A DNA stretch of 64,000 nt from Procambarus clarkii (GCF_040958095.1 NC_091209.1:6358740-6422739); one strand, 5' to 3'; shown: positions 45,479-57,563, counted from the stretch's first letter. A program made the numbers and translations. Notes: generated by a model from the letters alone, not told the origin.

Positions 45479-45951
45479 AAATATAACCAAAAAGGTGAGA
45501 TTAATAATTCTAACACGAATTTTCTCAATATTTCTTATATTTCTTTTTACTGTCGATGGTAATTGAAAAATCAATTCTCCAAATTTCATTTTTATTTCTA
45601 GTCTGACGCGACGCTTGAACGCGTTTCGTAATAACTTATTACATTTTCAAAGACTTTAGTTTACACACACACAACTGTAACCTGAAAACAATAAACATAG
45701 TTTTACTTACGCTAACACTAAACACCTTATCCGTCATATATACTCATACTTGGGTGAGGTGATATGGTGCAACAGTTTTGGATGAGGTGAACAAATTTGT
45801 GACAAATGGAAGACAGAACACTAAACAATGGGTATTAATTGGATAAGGGGGCATAAGAATGGAAGTAACTGCAGAAGGCCTATTGGCCCATACTTCCTCT
45901 TGCTGCTTCTATATTGGTTCGGAGTCTTGAAGTGGGTAGAATATAGTTGTG
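45476..45951 (-). mobile_element. PLE 3' region of a diverged subfamily (PLE-E)
   Basis: On minus: the last codons of a PLE ORF (PAINSQLMHNYILPTSRLRT), a 3' UTR with GGTGAGGTGAACAAA-type sequence, a hammerhead at 45600-45655 and the end TTTTGGTTATATTTAACAAT, then (TA)n. About 80% similar by eye to PLE-B/C/D. Its 5' side ends in a short fold-back. Confidence 0.85.
45600..45655 (-). ncRNA. Hammerhead ribozyme in PLE-E
   Basis: On minus: AGTCT, core TTGAAAA, extra T, helix II GTAAT-AAGTT-ATTAC (one pair longer than in PLE-B through compensating bases), GAA, A-CGCG-TTCAAGCGT-CGCG-T, C, AGACT. Confidence 0.75.
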
Positions 45952-45997
45952 CATTAATTGGCTGTTGATTGCTGGTTGGTGAATCAACAGCCAATTA

Positions 45998-46000
<3 letters not shown>
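45952..46000. other. 19-bp perfect hairpin at PLE-E truncation point
   Basis: CATTAATTGGCTGTTGATT (45952-45970) and its exact reverse complement (45982-46000), 11-base loop, (TA)n immediately after. The first arm is PLE coding sequence, the second an inverted copy of it: a miniature of the larger fold-backs. Confidence 0.9.

Positions 46001-46089
<89 letters not shown>
46001..46089. repeat. (TA)n tract
   Basis: About 44 TA units between PLE-E and PLE-C. Confidence 0.97.
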
Positions 46090-46092
<3 letters not shown>

Positions 46093-46253
46093 TATATTTT
46101 GGTAGCAGTCTTTCCTGTAGACATATATTATTAAATATGACCGAAAAAGTAAGATTAATAATTCTAACACGAATTTTCTCAATCTTTCGTACATTACGCT
46201 TCACTGTTGGAGGTAAATCAAAAATCAATTCTCCAAAATTCATTTTTATTTCT

Positions 46254-46306
46254 AGTCTGACGCGACACGGGCGCGTTTCGTAAAACTTATTACATTTTCA
46301 AAGACT
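46254..46306 (-). ncRNA. Hammerhead ribozyme in PLE-C
   Basis: Same fold as in PLE-B: AGTCT/AGACT helix I, TTGAAAA core, GTAA...TTAC helix II, CGCG-CCCGTGT-CGCG helix III, C at the cleavage position. Confidence 0.77.
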
Positions 46307-46542
46307 TTAGTTCACAAATACACAACTGAATAGAACTTACGTATCTCCGATTTTATATCTACATTTGAGTGAGGTGGAAGGGGTGATGTGGCATTAACAC
46401 AAGACAGAACAAAATGTGGTATTAATAGGGTATTAATTTCATCAACACAAGACAGAACAAGAGTATTAATAGGGTATTAATTTCATCAACACAAGACAGA
46501 ACACGAAACAATGGATTTTGAATAGAAGTGTTTGTAGAAAGC

Positions 46543-47559
46543 CTATTGGTCCATATTTCTTGATGCTTCTATATTGGAGCGGAGTCTTGAGGTGGGTAGA
46601 ATATAGTTGTGCAATAATTGGCTGTTGATTGCTGGTGTTGACTTCTTGATGTGTAGTGCCTCGCAAACGTCAAGCCGCCTGCTATCGCTGTATCTATCGA
46701 TGATTTCAGTGTTGTTTACTAGGATTTCTCTGGCGATGGTTTGGTTGTGGGAAGAGATTATATGTTCCTTAATGGAGCCCTGTTGCTTATGCATCGTTAA
46801 ACGCCTAGAAAGAGATGTTGTTGTCTTGCCTATATACTGGGTTTTTTGGAGCTTACAGTCCCCAAGTGGGCATTTGAAGGCATAGACGACGTTAGTCTCT
46901 TTTAAAGCATTCTGTTTTGTGTCTGGAGAGTTTCTCATGAGTAGGCTGGCCGTTTTTCTGGTTTTATAGTAAATCGTCAGTTGTATCCTCTGATTTTTGT
47001 CTGTAGGGATAACGTTTCTATTAACAATATCTTTCAGGACCCTTTCCTCCGTTTTATGAGCTGTGGAAACGAAGTTCCTGTAAAATAGTCTAATAGGGGG
47101 TATAGGTGTTGTGTTAGTTGTCTCTTCAGAGGTTGCATGGCTTTTCACTTTCCTTCTTATGATGTCTTCGACGAAACCATTGGAGAAGCCGTTATTGACT
47201 AGGACCTGCCTTACCCTACAGAGTTCTTCGTCGACTTGCTTCCATTCTGAGCTGTGGCTGAGAGCACGGTCGACATATGCGTTAACAACACTCCTCTTGT
47301 ACCTGTCTGGGCAGTCGCTGTTGGCATTTAGGCACATTCCTATGTTTGTTTCCTTAGTGTAGACTGCAGTGTGGAAACCTCCGCCCTTTTCCATGACTGT
47401 TACATCTAGAAAGGGCAGTTCCCATCCTTTTCCATCTCGTAAGTGAAACGCAGCACGGAACTCTGCTCAAATGCCTCCTTCAGCTCCTGCAAATGTCTGA
47501 CATCAGGTACCTGTGTAAAAATGTCGTCAACATACCTGCAGTATATGGCCGGTTTCAAG
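46543..47559 (-). pseudogene. PLE reverse transcriptase/GIY-YIG ORF, one frameshift
   Basis: From the truncation: LKPAIYCRYVDDIFTQV, then RFTYEMEKDG. Relative to PLE-B one G is missing near 47418 (GGGAACTGCCC for GGGAAGCTGCCC), shifting the frame. The rest (46543-47394, 283 codons) is open: IGMCLNANSDCPDRYKRSV, KTQYIGKTTTSLSRRLTMHK, EALHIKKSTPAINSQLL. The GIY-YIG domain is complete. Confidence 0.9.
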
Positions 47560-47686
47560 ACTAGAAATAAAAATGAATTTTGGAGAATTGATTTTTGATT
47601 TACCTCCAAAAGTGAAGCGTAATGTACGAAAGATTGAGAAAATTCGTGTTAGAATTATTAATCTTACTTTTTTGGTCATATTTAAT

Positions 47687-47687
<1 letters not shown>
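47558..47687 (+). mobile_element. PLE 3' UTR segment, inverted onto PLE-C
   Basis: Plus-strand UTR beginning AGACTAGAAATAAAAATG and ending TTTTTTGGTCATATTTAATA, then (TA)n. The match to PLE UTRs starts exactly with the AGACT that follows the hammerhead cleavage position; the ribozyme itself is absent. Confidence 0.9.

Positions 47688-47775
<88 letters not shown>
47688..47775. repeat. (TA)n tract
   Basis: About 43 TA units between the PLE-C UTR segment and the first TTAGG MITE. Confidence 0.97.
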
Positions 47776-47779
<4 letters not shown>

Positions 47780-48148
47780 GTACCTAGTAGCCAGAACGCA
47801 CTTCTCAGCCTACTATGCAAGGCCCGATTTGCCTAATAAGCCAAGTTTTCATGAATTAATGTTTTTTCGACTACCTAACCTAAACTAACCTAAGTTTTTC
47901 GGCTACCTAACCTTACCTATAAAAATAGGTTAGGTTAGGTTAGGTAGGGTTGGTTAGGTTCGGTCATATATCTACATTAATTTTAACTCTAATAAAAAAA
48001 AATTGACCTCATACATAATGAAATGGGTAGCTTTATCATTTCATAAGAAAAAAATTAGAGAAAATATATTAATTCAGGAAAACTTGGCTCATTAGGCAAA
48101 TCGGGCCTTGCATAGTAGGCTGAGAAGTGTGTTCTGGCTACTAGGTAC

Positions 48149-48151
<3 letters not shown>
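47776..48151. mobile_element. MITE with TTAGG tracts, copy 1
   Basis: Terminal inverted repeats of about 75 bp: the left end TGTCGTACCTAGTAGCCAG mirrors the right end CTGGCTACTAGGTACGACA, continuing through GCAAGGCCCGATTTGCCTAA. The inside has (CCTAA)n then (TTAGG)n around 47871-47950. No coding capacity; (TA)n on both sides. Confidence 0.9.

Positions 48152-48185
<34 letters not shown>
48152..48185. repeat. (TA)n tract between two MITEs
   Basis: About 17 TA units. Confidence 0.95.
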
Positions 48186-48188
<3 letters not shown>

Positions 48189-48571
48189 GTACCTAGTAGC
48201 CAGAACTCACTTTTTGGGCTACTATTCAAGGCCCGATTTGCCTAATAAGCCAAGTTTTCCTGAATAACTATATTTTTTCTAATTTTTTTCTTATGGAATG
48301 ATAAAGCTACCCATTTCATTATGTATGAGGTCAATTTTTGTTTATTGAAGTTAAAATTAACGTAGATATATGACCAAACCTAACCAACCCTACCTAACCT
48401 AACCTAACCTATCTTTATAGGTTAGGTTAGGTTAGGTAGCCGAAAAAGTTAGGTTAGGTTAGGTTAGGTAGGTTAGGTAGTCGAAAAACAATAAATTCAT
48501 GAAAAGTTGGCTTATTAGGCAAATTTGGCCTTGCATAGTAAGCTGAGAAGTGCGTTCTGGCTACTAGGTAC

Positions 48572-48573
<2 letters not shown>
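48186..48573. mobile_element. MITE with TTAGG tracts, copy 2, opposite orientation
   Basis: Same terminal repeats; the internal order is reversed relative to copy 1, so the two form a large inverted repeat around 48168. Contains CCTAACCTAACCTAACCTA then a short loop and GGTTAGGTTAGGTTAGG (48389-48440), with more TTAGGTTAGG to 48478. (TTAGG)n is the usual arthropod telomere repeat. Confidence 0.9.

Positions 48574-48650
<77 letters not shown>
48574..48650. repeat. (TA)n tract
   Basis: About 38 TA units between MITE copy 2 and PLE-D. Confidence 0.97.
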
Positions 48651-48653
<3 letters not shown>

Positions 48654-49486
48654 TATATTTTGGTAGCAGTCTTTCCTGTAGACATATTTTATTAAATATG
48701 ACCGAAAAAGTAAGATTAATAATTCTAACACGAATTTTCTCAATCTTTCGTACATTATGCTTCACTGTTGGAGGTAAATCAAAAATCACTTCTCCAAAAT
48801 TCATTTTTATTTCTAGTCTGACGTGACACGGGCGCGTTTCGTAAAACTTATTACATTTTCAAAGACTTCACAAATACACAACTGATTAGAACTTGCGTTT
48901 CCCTGATTTTATATCTACATTTGAGTGAGGTGGGAAGGGTGATGTGGCATTACATTTGAGTGAGGTGGGAAGGATGATGTGGCATTAGAGGATATTAATA
49001 GGGTATTAAAAGTATCAACACAAGACAGAACACGAAACAATGGATATTGAATAGAAGTGTTTGTAGAAAGCCTATTGGTCCATATTTCTTGATGCTTATA
49101 TATTGGAGCGGAGTCTTGAGGTGGGTAGAATATAGTTGTGCAATAATTGGCTGTTGATTGCTGGTGTTGACTTCTTGATGTGTAGTGCCTCGCAAACGTC
49201 AAGCCGCCTGCTATCGCTGTATCTATCGATGATTTCTGTGTTGTTTACTAGGATTTCTCTGGCGATGGTTTGGTTATGGGAAGAGATTATATGTTCCTTA
49301 ATGGAGCCCTGTTGTTTATGCATCGTTAAACGCCTAGAAAGAGATGTTGTTGTCTTGCCTATATACTGGGTTTTTTGGAGCTTACAGTCCCCAAGTGGGC
49401 ATTTGAAGGCATAGACGACGTTAGTCTCTTTTAAAGCGTTCTGTTTCGTGTCTGGAGAGTTTCTCATGAAACTCTCATGAAAGAAG
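48651..49486 (-). mobile_element. Penelope-like element PLE-D, truncated
   Basis: Minus-strand 3' UTR (48651-49060, with a private duplication of CATTTGAGTGAGGTGGGAAG near 48920-48970) and the last 125 or so codons of the ORF (49096-49470: NVVYAFKCPLGDC, QYIGKTTTSLSRRLTMHK, EALHIKKSTPAI). It stops at RNSPDTK and is joined, through short CTCATGAAA repeats, to an inverted copy of its own UTR. Confidence 0.92.
48815..48867 (-). ncRNA. Hammerhead ribozyme in PLE-D, left copy
   Basis: Same fold as PLE-B, but helix III reads CGCG against CACG, one mismatch, so activity may be reduced. Confidence 0.65.
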
Positions 49487-50774
<1,288 letters not shown>

Positions 50775-51035
50775 GGGTCCAGGATGCACAGTCGGGTTCG
50801 TTCTCAATGCACAATCGAGAATTTCGGGTTCGAATCCCGGGCTGGACAGAAGTGGTTGGGTTCATTTCCTATCACTTAATGCCCTGTTGACCTAGTAGTG
50901 AGTAGGCATTCAGGAGGTAGTCGGCTTGTTATGGGGTTGTATCCTGGGCGGGGCCAGTAATTCCTCCCTGGGGTTCAATTAGTTTAGGACTGAATGAGTT
51001 AGGATATATATCCACTTTCCTGGGTAATTAGATTA
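50775..51035 (+). mobile_element. SINE family C, near full length
   Basis: Head with CTCAATGCACAATCGAGAAT and B box GGTTCGAATCCCGGGC, centre with TTCATTTCCTATCACTTAAT and GTAGTGAGTAGGCATTCAGG, tail with GGGGCCAGTAATTCCTCC. The centre is a diverged version of the family A/B central domain. Confidence 0.7.
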
Positions 51036-51044
51036 ATTAGTTTA

Positions 51045-52390
51045 TATATTTATATATATACAAGAAGGTATATTGGGGTAATGAGAGTACATAGCATTGA
51101 TGTGTTTACATTCTTGTAAAGCCACTAACACGCATAGCATTACGGGCAGGTCCTTAATCTAACGGATAATTTTAAGTAGGTAATTTCTAGCAAAATTTAA
51201 TAAAATTTAACAGCTTCATTGTAAGAAAACTTGACAAAATATTTAAATTAAAGTAACATTTGAGGATTATAAACAGTGCTCGGTACTTTGTATCATAATT
51301 TGAGGATTATTTCAAGGTATAATGTAATAAAATATGCGTTCAATATAACAATCATGATGTAAGATAATAACAATGATTACAATGGTAAAGTTATATGGCT
51401 TAGGTACATATATTGGGGGATTGAGTAGCACAAGATACAGTGAGAGTTTAAACCACCAGGTAGGAAACTATGATGATGAAATTAGGTACTTTTTTGTTTC
51501 GTTTTTGAATAAGGCAAAAGTTGGACAGCTTTTCAATTCCTTGGGGAGTGAGTGCTATTAACAATGTCTCTTTATTTGCATAGAGTGTTTACACAGAATA
51601 AGTTTGACTGGGGATTTCAAAGAGATATTTATTTCTGGTGTGGTGATAATGGGTCCTATTACATGTGTCCAGGAAAAGTTTCAGACCAGGGTTAGCATTT
51701 AGGAACAGGGTTTTGTTAATGTAGTTGACACAAAAGAATGTGTGGAGTGAGTTTATGTTTAGCTTGTTTAGGGAGTTAAACAAGGGGGCTGAGTGTTGTC
51801 TGAAAGCAGAATTTGTTATTATTCTGATAGCAGATTTTTGCTAGGTGATGATGGACTTGAGGTAGTTTGCAGTGGTATAACCCCATGCACAGATACCATA
51901 TCTAAGATAAAGATAGATTAGCGCGTAATATAATGAGAGGAGAGCAGAGTTTGGAACATAATAACTGATCTTAGAGAGAATACCAACTGTCTTAGAGACT
52001 TTCTTAGTTATGTATTGAATGTGGGTGCTAAAGTTGAGTCTCTTGTCTAGGAATAGGCCAAGAAACTTTCCATCATTTTTATTACTGATGTTAACATTAT
52101 CTATCTGAAGCTGAATTACATTTGTTGATTTGCTTCCAAATAAGATGTAGTAGGTCTTTTTTAAGTTAAGTGTGAGTTTGTTCGTTGATATCTATAAGTG
52201 GACTTTTTTAATTCATTATTTACAAAATTATTTAGTATGTGGGGGTTGGGGTCTGAGTAGTTGAGGGTAGTATCGTCAGCAAATAATATAGGTTTAAGAA
52301 TGTTAGGGACATTATAGCACTGATACACATTGTTACCCATAACCTGTGTACTCTCAGTGATTTTTTTAACTGTTTTACTGATGTATGGTG
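51045..52390 (-). mobile_element. CR1-like LINE W, decayed minus copy
   Basis: On minus: LFADDTTLNYSDPNPHILNN (catalytic FADD near 52290), then broken frames, then LFNSLNKLNINSLHTFFCV, ANPGLKLFLDTCNRTHYHH and TRNKYLFEIPS (51589-51783), and the 3' UTR GGACCTGCCCGTAATGCTAT to TACCTTCTTGTATATATAAA. The C-terminal peptide matches [20 protein letters not shown] of the copy at 60077, so it is the same family. Several stops and frameshifts. Confidence 0.82.
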
Positions 52391-52559
52391 TACACTGATA
52401 GATCTATGAACTGATAGATCCAGTTATCTCATGGATTAGTTGGTTGAGTAATCATTAATTGATTTGGGTACATATTTCACATTTTGATGGAGTTGGTTAC
52501 CTTGTAGAACCAATATACATAATCAGATTTCGTTCTTCTTCTATAGACCTCAGGTGAGT
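52391..52559. other. Spacer, no gene seen
   Basis: AT-rich; probably LINE W or Y flank. Confidence 0.4.
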
Positions 52560-53108
52560 GCAGCATATTAGAAAGTTCAGCTTTGAAATTTCATGTGTTG
52601 CCGAGATCTACTCAATGCCTTCACGCCGAAAACTGTGCTAATAGACAAAATTCTCTCACTTATGGTAGGAAATTTTAACTCTGCTCTCATATTAACTATT
52701 CTCGTGGACTTTGGAGCCCCAAGGATGAGACGCATAGCTTCATTTCGCAAGGTTTCAAGATATTTCAGCTCTTTGTCAGTATACAGTGTGAGATGTAGAA
52801 CATTGTAGTCAATCACAGAGCGTATAAATGATACATAAAACATTCTAGCAAGTCTCACGTTAAGTCCATGATTGACACCAACAAGGACCCGCAAGGGCTT
52901 TAATCTCTCCCAAAGTCTCCTCTTGAGAGAAGATTAAGGTACCCAGGGTCGTTAATGGGGACACCAAGGTATCTGTAAGACTCGCAGTTCTCAAGTGCTC
53001 GCCCGTCTATATGATAATTGGCTGGTGGAATACCACATGGAATGAGGGCACGAGTTTTCTGTACAGAGATAAGGAGGCCACATTCCTCAGCTCTAGTCGC
53101 AAAAGCAG
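52560..53108 (-). mobile_element. LINE Y: reverse transcriptase C-terminal fragment
   Basis: On minus: RAEECGLLISVQKTRALIPC, NYHIDGRALENCESYRYLGV, then (frameshifted) RMFYVSFIRSVIDYNVLHLT, LETLRNEAMRLILGAPKSTR and MRAELKFPTISERILSI. This is the palm-to-thumb and following region of an I-type LINE. LINE X is inserted at its upstream side. Confidence 0.8.
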
Positions 53109-54148
53109 ATAATTAATTTATTATGCACCCCATACCCATCTTGTGGGCGGTAGTGAAAAGGGTTACTGAGGCACATAATGGGCTCAGGGACTGAACCCCA
53201 CAACTCATTTAGCTAAGCAAGTTACAATCTTGATGAGCTAGTTACCAAATTCAGTATAAGTCGTCACATCATCAATGGGTTCGAGATCGACCACAAGTAC
53301 AGTTTCTAAATTTAGCAACTGACATATGTGGAGAGCTAGTGTCACAATTGATATGTTTGTCCTGCACACCGCCCCCCATCCAGTGGGCAGCGGTGGATAG
53401 GTTACAATCACTTAGTTACTATCTACAGTTAGCAAACTGGAGATATTTGGCTAAAATTTCTGGAAGCAGATAATTTTGAATGAAATATTTACACATCGCT
53501 GGAACATTGGTTATAGAATTGTCTCTAAATTCACGTATCTTTCGCACTCCATCACATAGTGACGGAGGGTGTGCGAATAATTTTGTTGACACAGTTTACA
53601 TTTGGTCAGGTCTACATCAGCAGATAATGAGAATTCCCAGAGATATTTGTAACCGAGTCTAAGCCGAGCAGTGGTAACATCTAGAAGTCTGCTGATTTTA
53701 TTGGATGATCCATTGATGTGTGGCTCCTCTTGCATGTTAGTATGCGTTGTAGTTACCGAGATGAAGGTCAGTTGCTCCCTGGTCGGGCTGCTCACAGCGG
53801 GGCGGATGGTAGTGAAAGTGGTCGGTTTCATTAAGGAGTTTTCGGGTTTGAAGCTTGCGATAACATCTTCGGGTCTGTGGTCGATGGTCCATGTGCTGGC
53901 TCCTCTGATGAAGACCGTTCTTTCAGCAAGGAAGCGTCGAGAGAATGTAAGGCTGATATGTGGTCGTGCAGAATGGTCCATGTGGAATTTAATTCCAGGT
54001 GATCGATGTTATCCTCCTGGGAGTAGAAGAGAGCAACTCCCATTCCCTCCTGGCGAATGTCGACGGGTGTGAAGTTGGTGGCAGTGGAGCGTGCTTGCAG
54101 TAGTTCACTCTTGGTGAACGTATGGTCGTCCAGAAAGATAGACTTCAC
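53109..54148 (-). mobile_element. LINE X: I-type C-terminal region and 3' UTR
   Basis: On minus: SIFLDDHTFTKSELLQARST, then (frameshift) ASTWTIDHRPEDVIASFKPE, RLLDVTTARLRLGYKYLWEF and a zinc knuckle KCKLCQQNYSHTLRHYVMEC (C-x2-C-x9-H-x4-C), then the 3' UTR (CCCACTGGATGGGGGGC, ATGCATAATAAATTAATTAT-like end near 53110). Related remnants lie at 21285-21800 and 23040-23190. The function of the part before the knuckle is not clear to me. Confidence 0.7.
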
Positions 54149-55222
54149 CTTTTTTTTTTGGCAGGGATATTCCTGCGCGGGCCCTAAGCCTCTGGCTGGT
54201 CCACTGGGCGGGCCCTAAGCCTCTGGCTGGTCCACTGGGCGGGCCCTAAGCCTCTGGCTGGCCCACTGGGCGGGCCCTAAGCCTCTTACTGGCCCACTGG
54301 GCGGGCCCTAAGCCTCTGGCTGGTCCACTGGGCGGGCCCTAAGCCTCTGGCTGGCCCACTGGGCGGGCCCTAAGCCTCTGGCTGGCCCATTGGGCGGGCC
54401 CTAAGCCTCTGGCTGGCCCACTGGGCGGGCCCTAAGCCTCTGGCTGGTCCACTGGGCGGGCCCTAAGCCTCTGGCTGGTCCACTGGGCGGGCCCTAAGCC
54501 TCTGGCTGGCCCACTGGGCGGGCCCTAAGCCTCTGGCTGGCCCACTGGGCGGGCCGAAGTCTCTGGCTGGCCCACTGGGCGGGCCCCTAAGCCTCTGGCT
54601 GGCCCACTGGGCGGGCCCCTAAGCCTCTGGCTGGTTCACTGGGCGGGCCCTAAGCCTCTGGCTGGCCCACTGGGCGGGCCCTAAGCCTCTGGCTGGCCCA
54701 CTGGGCGGGCCGAAGTCTCTGGCTGGCCCACTGGGCGGGCCCCTAAGCCTCTGGCTGGCCCACTGGGCGGGCCCCTAAGCCTCTGGCTGGTCCACTGGGT
54801 GGGAGCTAAGCGTCTGGCTGGCCCACTGGGCGGGCCCTAAGCCTCTGGCTGGCCCACTGGGCGGGAGCTAAGCCTCTGGCGGGCCCCTAAGCCTCTGGCT
54901 GGCCCACTGGGCGGGCCCCTAAGCCTCTGGCAGGCCCACTGGGCGGGCCCCTAAGCCTCTGGCTGGTCCACTGGGCGGGAGCTAAGCGTCTGGCTGGCCC
55001 ACTGGGCGGGCCCTAAGGCTCTGGCTGGCCCACTGGGCGGGCCCTCAGCCTCTGGCTGGCCCACTGGGCGGGCCCTAAGCCTCTGGCTGGTCCACTGGGC
55101 GGGGCCTAAGCCTCTGGCTGGCCCACTGGGCGGGCCCCTAAGCCTCTGGCTGGCCCACTGGGCGGGCCCCTAAGCCTCTGGCTGGCCCACTGGGCGGGCC
55201 TTAGCCTCTGGCTGGCCCACTA
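54149..55222 (-). repeat. 31-bp minisatellite inside the 3' UTR of LINE Z, about 34 copies
   Basis: The unit reads GGGCGGGCCCTAAGCCTCTG then GCTGGCCCACT, with CCCTAAG, GGAGCTAAG and GGGCCGAAGTCTC variants. On minus it follows the end of the LINE Z coding region (55242) and is followed by CGCAGGAATATCCCTGCC, a small hairpin, and a run of A (54151-54162 as T on plus), i.e. the poly(A) end of LINE Z. A block with the GGGCCGAAGTCTCTGGC variant recurs at about 54550 and 54708, showing multi-unit duplication. Confidence 0.9.
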
Positions 55223-55699
55223 AGTGTTGCATGTTTCTGTTTTACTTGGGCGGAGTATGAGTATTTATTACTCGTATGGTCGCTTCAGTAAGATTTTGCC
55301 ATAAGTGTTTAACAACTTCTTCTGCTCTGTTGAATCTAAGTTGAAATCTTAATGGGTTTGTAACTGTGCACTGTGTTAGATAAAGTTCTAGCGATCTGTT
55401 GTGGTTGTAACTGTGCAATGTGTTAGATAATGTTCCAGTGGTCTGTCGGGCATTTCTCCACAGTGTTGACATTTCCTCTCATCTTCCGGAACCTGTAAGG
55501 CTATTTCCCATGCACATGGGTATCCAAGCCTGATGCGATGTAAGTGTACTTCTGTTGCTCTACTGCTCACTTTCATCAAACTAAGTGGTTCGTAGTTGGT
55601 TGAATTCTTGTACCAACCCGCAGATCCTGATGTTGCAACTGCTGTGTTGTGGTCACTGTACATCTTCTGCATTGCTCTGTTTCTAATTACTTTCTTAAT

Positions 55700-56260
55700 C
55701 TATGATAGACTCTGTGGTATGTAAATGTCTACATTTCTTCTCTTAGTTGCAAGTTTTGCAGCTTCGTCTGCAATGTCATTTCCTATTATTCCCACATGAC
55801 TTGGCACCCAGTTCATAAGTACCCGACGGCCTTGTCGTTTGAGTGTTTGCATTAATGATATGACATTTGTGATCATATGTATGTTATCACATATGTGTTC
55901 TTGTTGCAAGGTTTCAATGGCGGTTCTCGAATCTGTATGTATGATAACATGTTGTTGGTGCTCAGCAAGAGCATGTTCCAAAGCCTTTTGAATGGTTAGC
56001 ATCTCTGTTTGTAAAGTCGAACACCCATTTGAGAGCCTCCAACTATTTACAGAGTTTCCTGCTTTAACTGCTACTCCGGTTTCTTGTCCCTGCTGGTCTA
56101 CTGATCCATCTGTGAAGTAAGTAAAGCTGTCGGATGCCATGTTTGCTTCTATATGCATCTGTGCAATGTTACGTAGCAGTTGAGGATTTGTCCGGTTCTT
56201 TTTTCCTTCAATAATTATAATCTTAAAGTCTGCTGGCGGAGATTCCCAAGGCGCTTGCAT
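55700..56260 (-). pseudogene. LINE Z RNase H domain
   Basis: 186-codon stretch with all acidic residues of RNase HI: FTDGSVDQQGQETGVAV (first Asp), STLQTEMLTIQKALEHA (Glu), VIIHTDSRTAIETLQ (Asp), NWVPSHVGIIGNDIADEAAK (His and last Asp). In LINEs this domain removes template RNA. A third stretch at 55388-55672 has HLHRIRLGYPCAWEIAL and KCQHCGEMPDRPLEHYLTHC (C-x2-C-x9-H-x4-C), as in LINE X. Confidence 0.9.
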
Positions 56261-56513
56261 AACAAAGTCTGCATGTATTTCGTCGACACCCTTCTCAGTG
56301 ACTGTGTTTGTTATCGAATGTATTGATGGTGTTTATCGCACAATGGGTCCACTTGTTGCTATTGGAGGCTCTTCTGTCCAGAGTTAGTGCTCCAGTGATT
56401 ATATCTTTAAGTGAACTGATTGTAGTGTCTAGTCAATATCTTGGTCAGCATGCACGCAGCAATCCCTTTTACCCTGATTTCACTCGACGATAGCTTGGTT
56501 TCTAGTCTTAGGT

Positions 56514-57563
56514 TCAGTATTTAGTCCCTCTGGGAACCCTCTGTTGTGACTCGCATTGCATCATTTGAATAACCTCAACGTTTGCCCACTGACCAGGAGA
56601 AAGAGTGAGTAAGGCAGGCGCTGCATAATCAACTATGGAACGAACGGCGTGTATGTAAAACATTCTTAACACTTTGTGTCCCGCTCCTAGACGGGGCCCT
56701 GTGATTGCTCTCATTATATTTAGTCGTGATTTTGCTTTCTCCTTCAGATATTGAATTTGCTTGTTGAATGTCATTTTAAAATCTATCCACACTCCGAGAT
56801 ATTGATATTGTGTAACCCACTGAAGGTTAATGTCTTGAATGCGTAGGTGCCTGTCTGGAGTGTTGCCGCCTAGTCTCATCGCCTTAGACTTCTGTGCAGA
56901 TATTTTTAGCCCTAAAACGCTGCATTCAGATGTTACTTTATCTAATGCACCTTGTGCTTTATTTAGAAGTGAAGGACCTGTAATGACTAATGCTATATCA
57001 TCAGCATAGCTTAGCAATTTAACCCCCTCTGTAAATGTCATGGTAACAAGGTTTTCCACAAGGATGTTAAAAAGACTAGGACTGAGGACTCCTCCTTGTG
57101 GAGTCCCATTCTCATGCAAGTGGTAGTCCGACACTTGTCCTTGCAACTTTACTCTGGCATACCTGTGACTTAGGTAATCTTGAATCCATGCTAGCATATT
57201 TCCCTTTACACCTTTCTTAACTAAGGTGTGTAAAATTGCTTGCGGGCTTGCAGGTTCGAATGCTTTTTCTAGATCAAGGAAGATCACTATAGCTGGACCC
57301 GAGTTAACTGTTCCTAGTAATGTTGCTATGCAGTTGGCAGTACCTACTCCTCTAGTGAAGCCAAATATGTGTTTATGAAGCTCTCCAGTCCTCCACAGTA
57401 GCCTATTTAAGACCATCCGTTTTGCAGTTTTACTAATGCATGATGTTAATGAAATGGGTCTGTAATTGCCAGGTTCTTTCGGCTTAGGAATCGGTATGAT
57501 GTCTGCTTTCTTCCAAGAGGTCGGTAGTTTGCCTTGCTGCCAAGATGCATTGATGACGTCCAA
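56514..57563 (-). pseudogene. LINE Z reverse transcriptase
   Basis: 349-codon open stretch: LPTSWKKADIIPIPKPKEPG, NYRPISLTSCISKTAKRMV, IVIFLDLEKAFEPAS (motif A), NGTPQGGVLSPSLFNILVEN, LLSYADDIALVITGPS (catalytic YADD), LKISAQKSKAMRLGG, YQYLGVWIDFKMTFN. Upstream, in the same frame, TAPGADNITYSMIAHAGPAG is separated by a TAA where a lysine would be expected (about 57577-57579). The frame is lost after RVPRGTKY before the RNase H part, so the copy is non-functional. Confidence 0.9.

Larger units (their letters stand above)
46090..47559 (-). mobile_element. Penelope-like element PLE-C
   Basis: Minus-strand copy close to PLE-B. 3' end at 46090-46200 (GACCGAAAAAGTAAGATTAA on plus), hammerhead at 46254-46306, UTR with the TTCTGTCTTGTGTTGATGAA tandem, ORF end at 46543, coding sequence to the truncation at GGTTTCAAG (47559). 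A plus-oriented 3' UTR segment is joined there. Confidence 0.92.
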
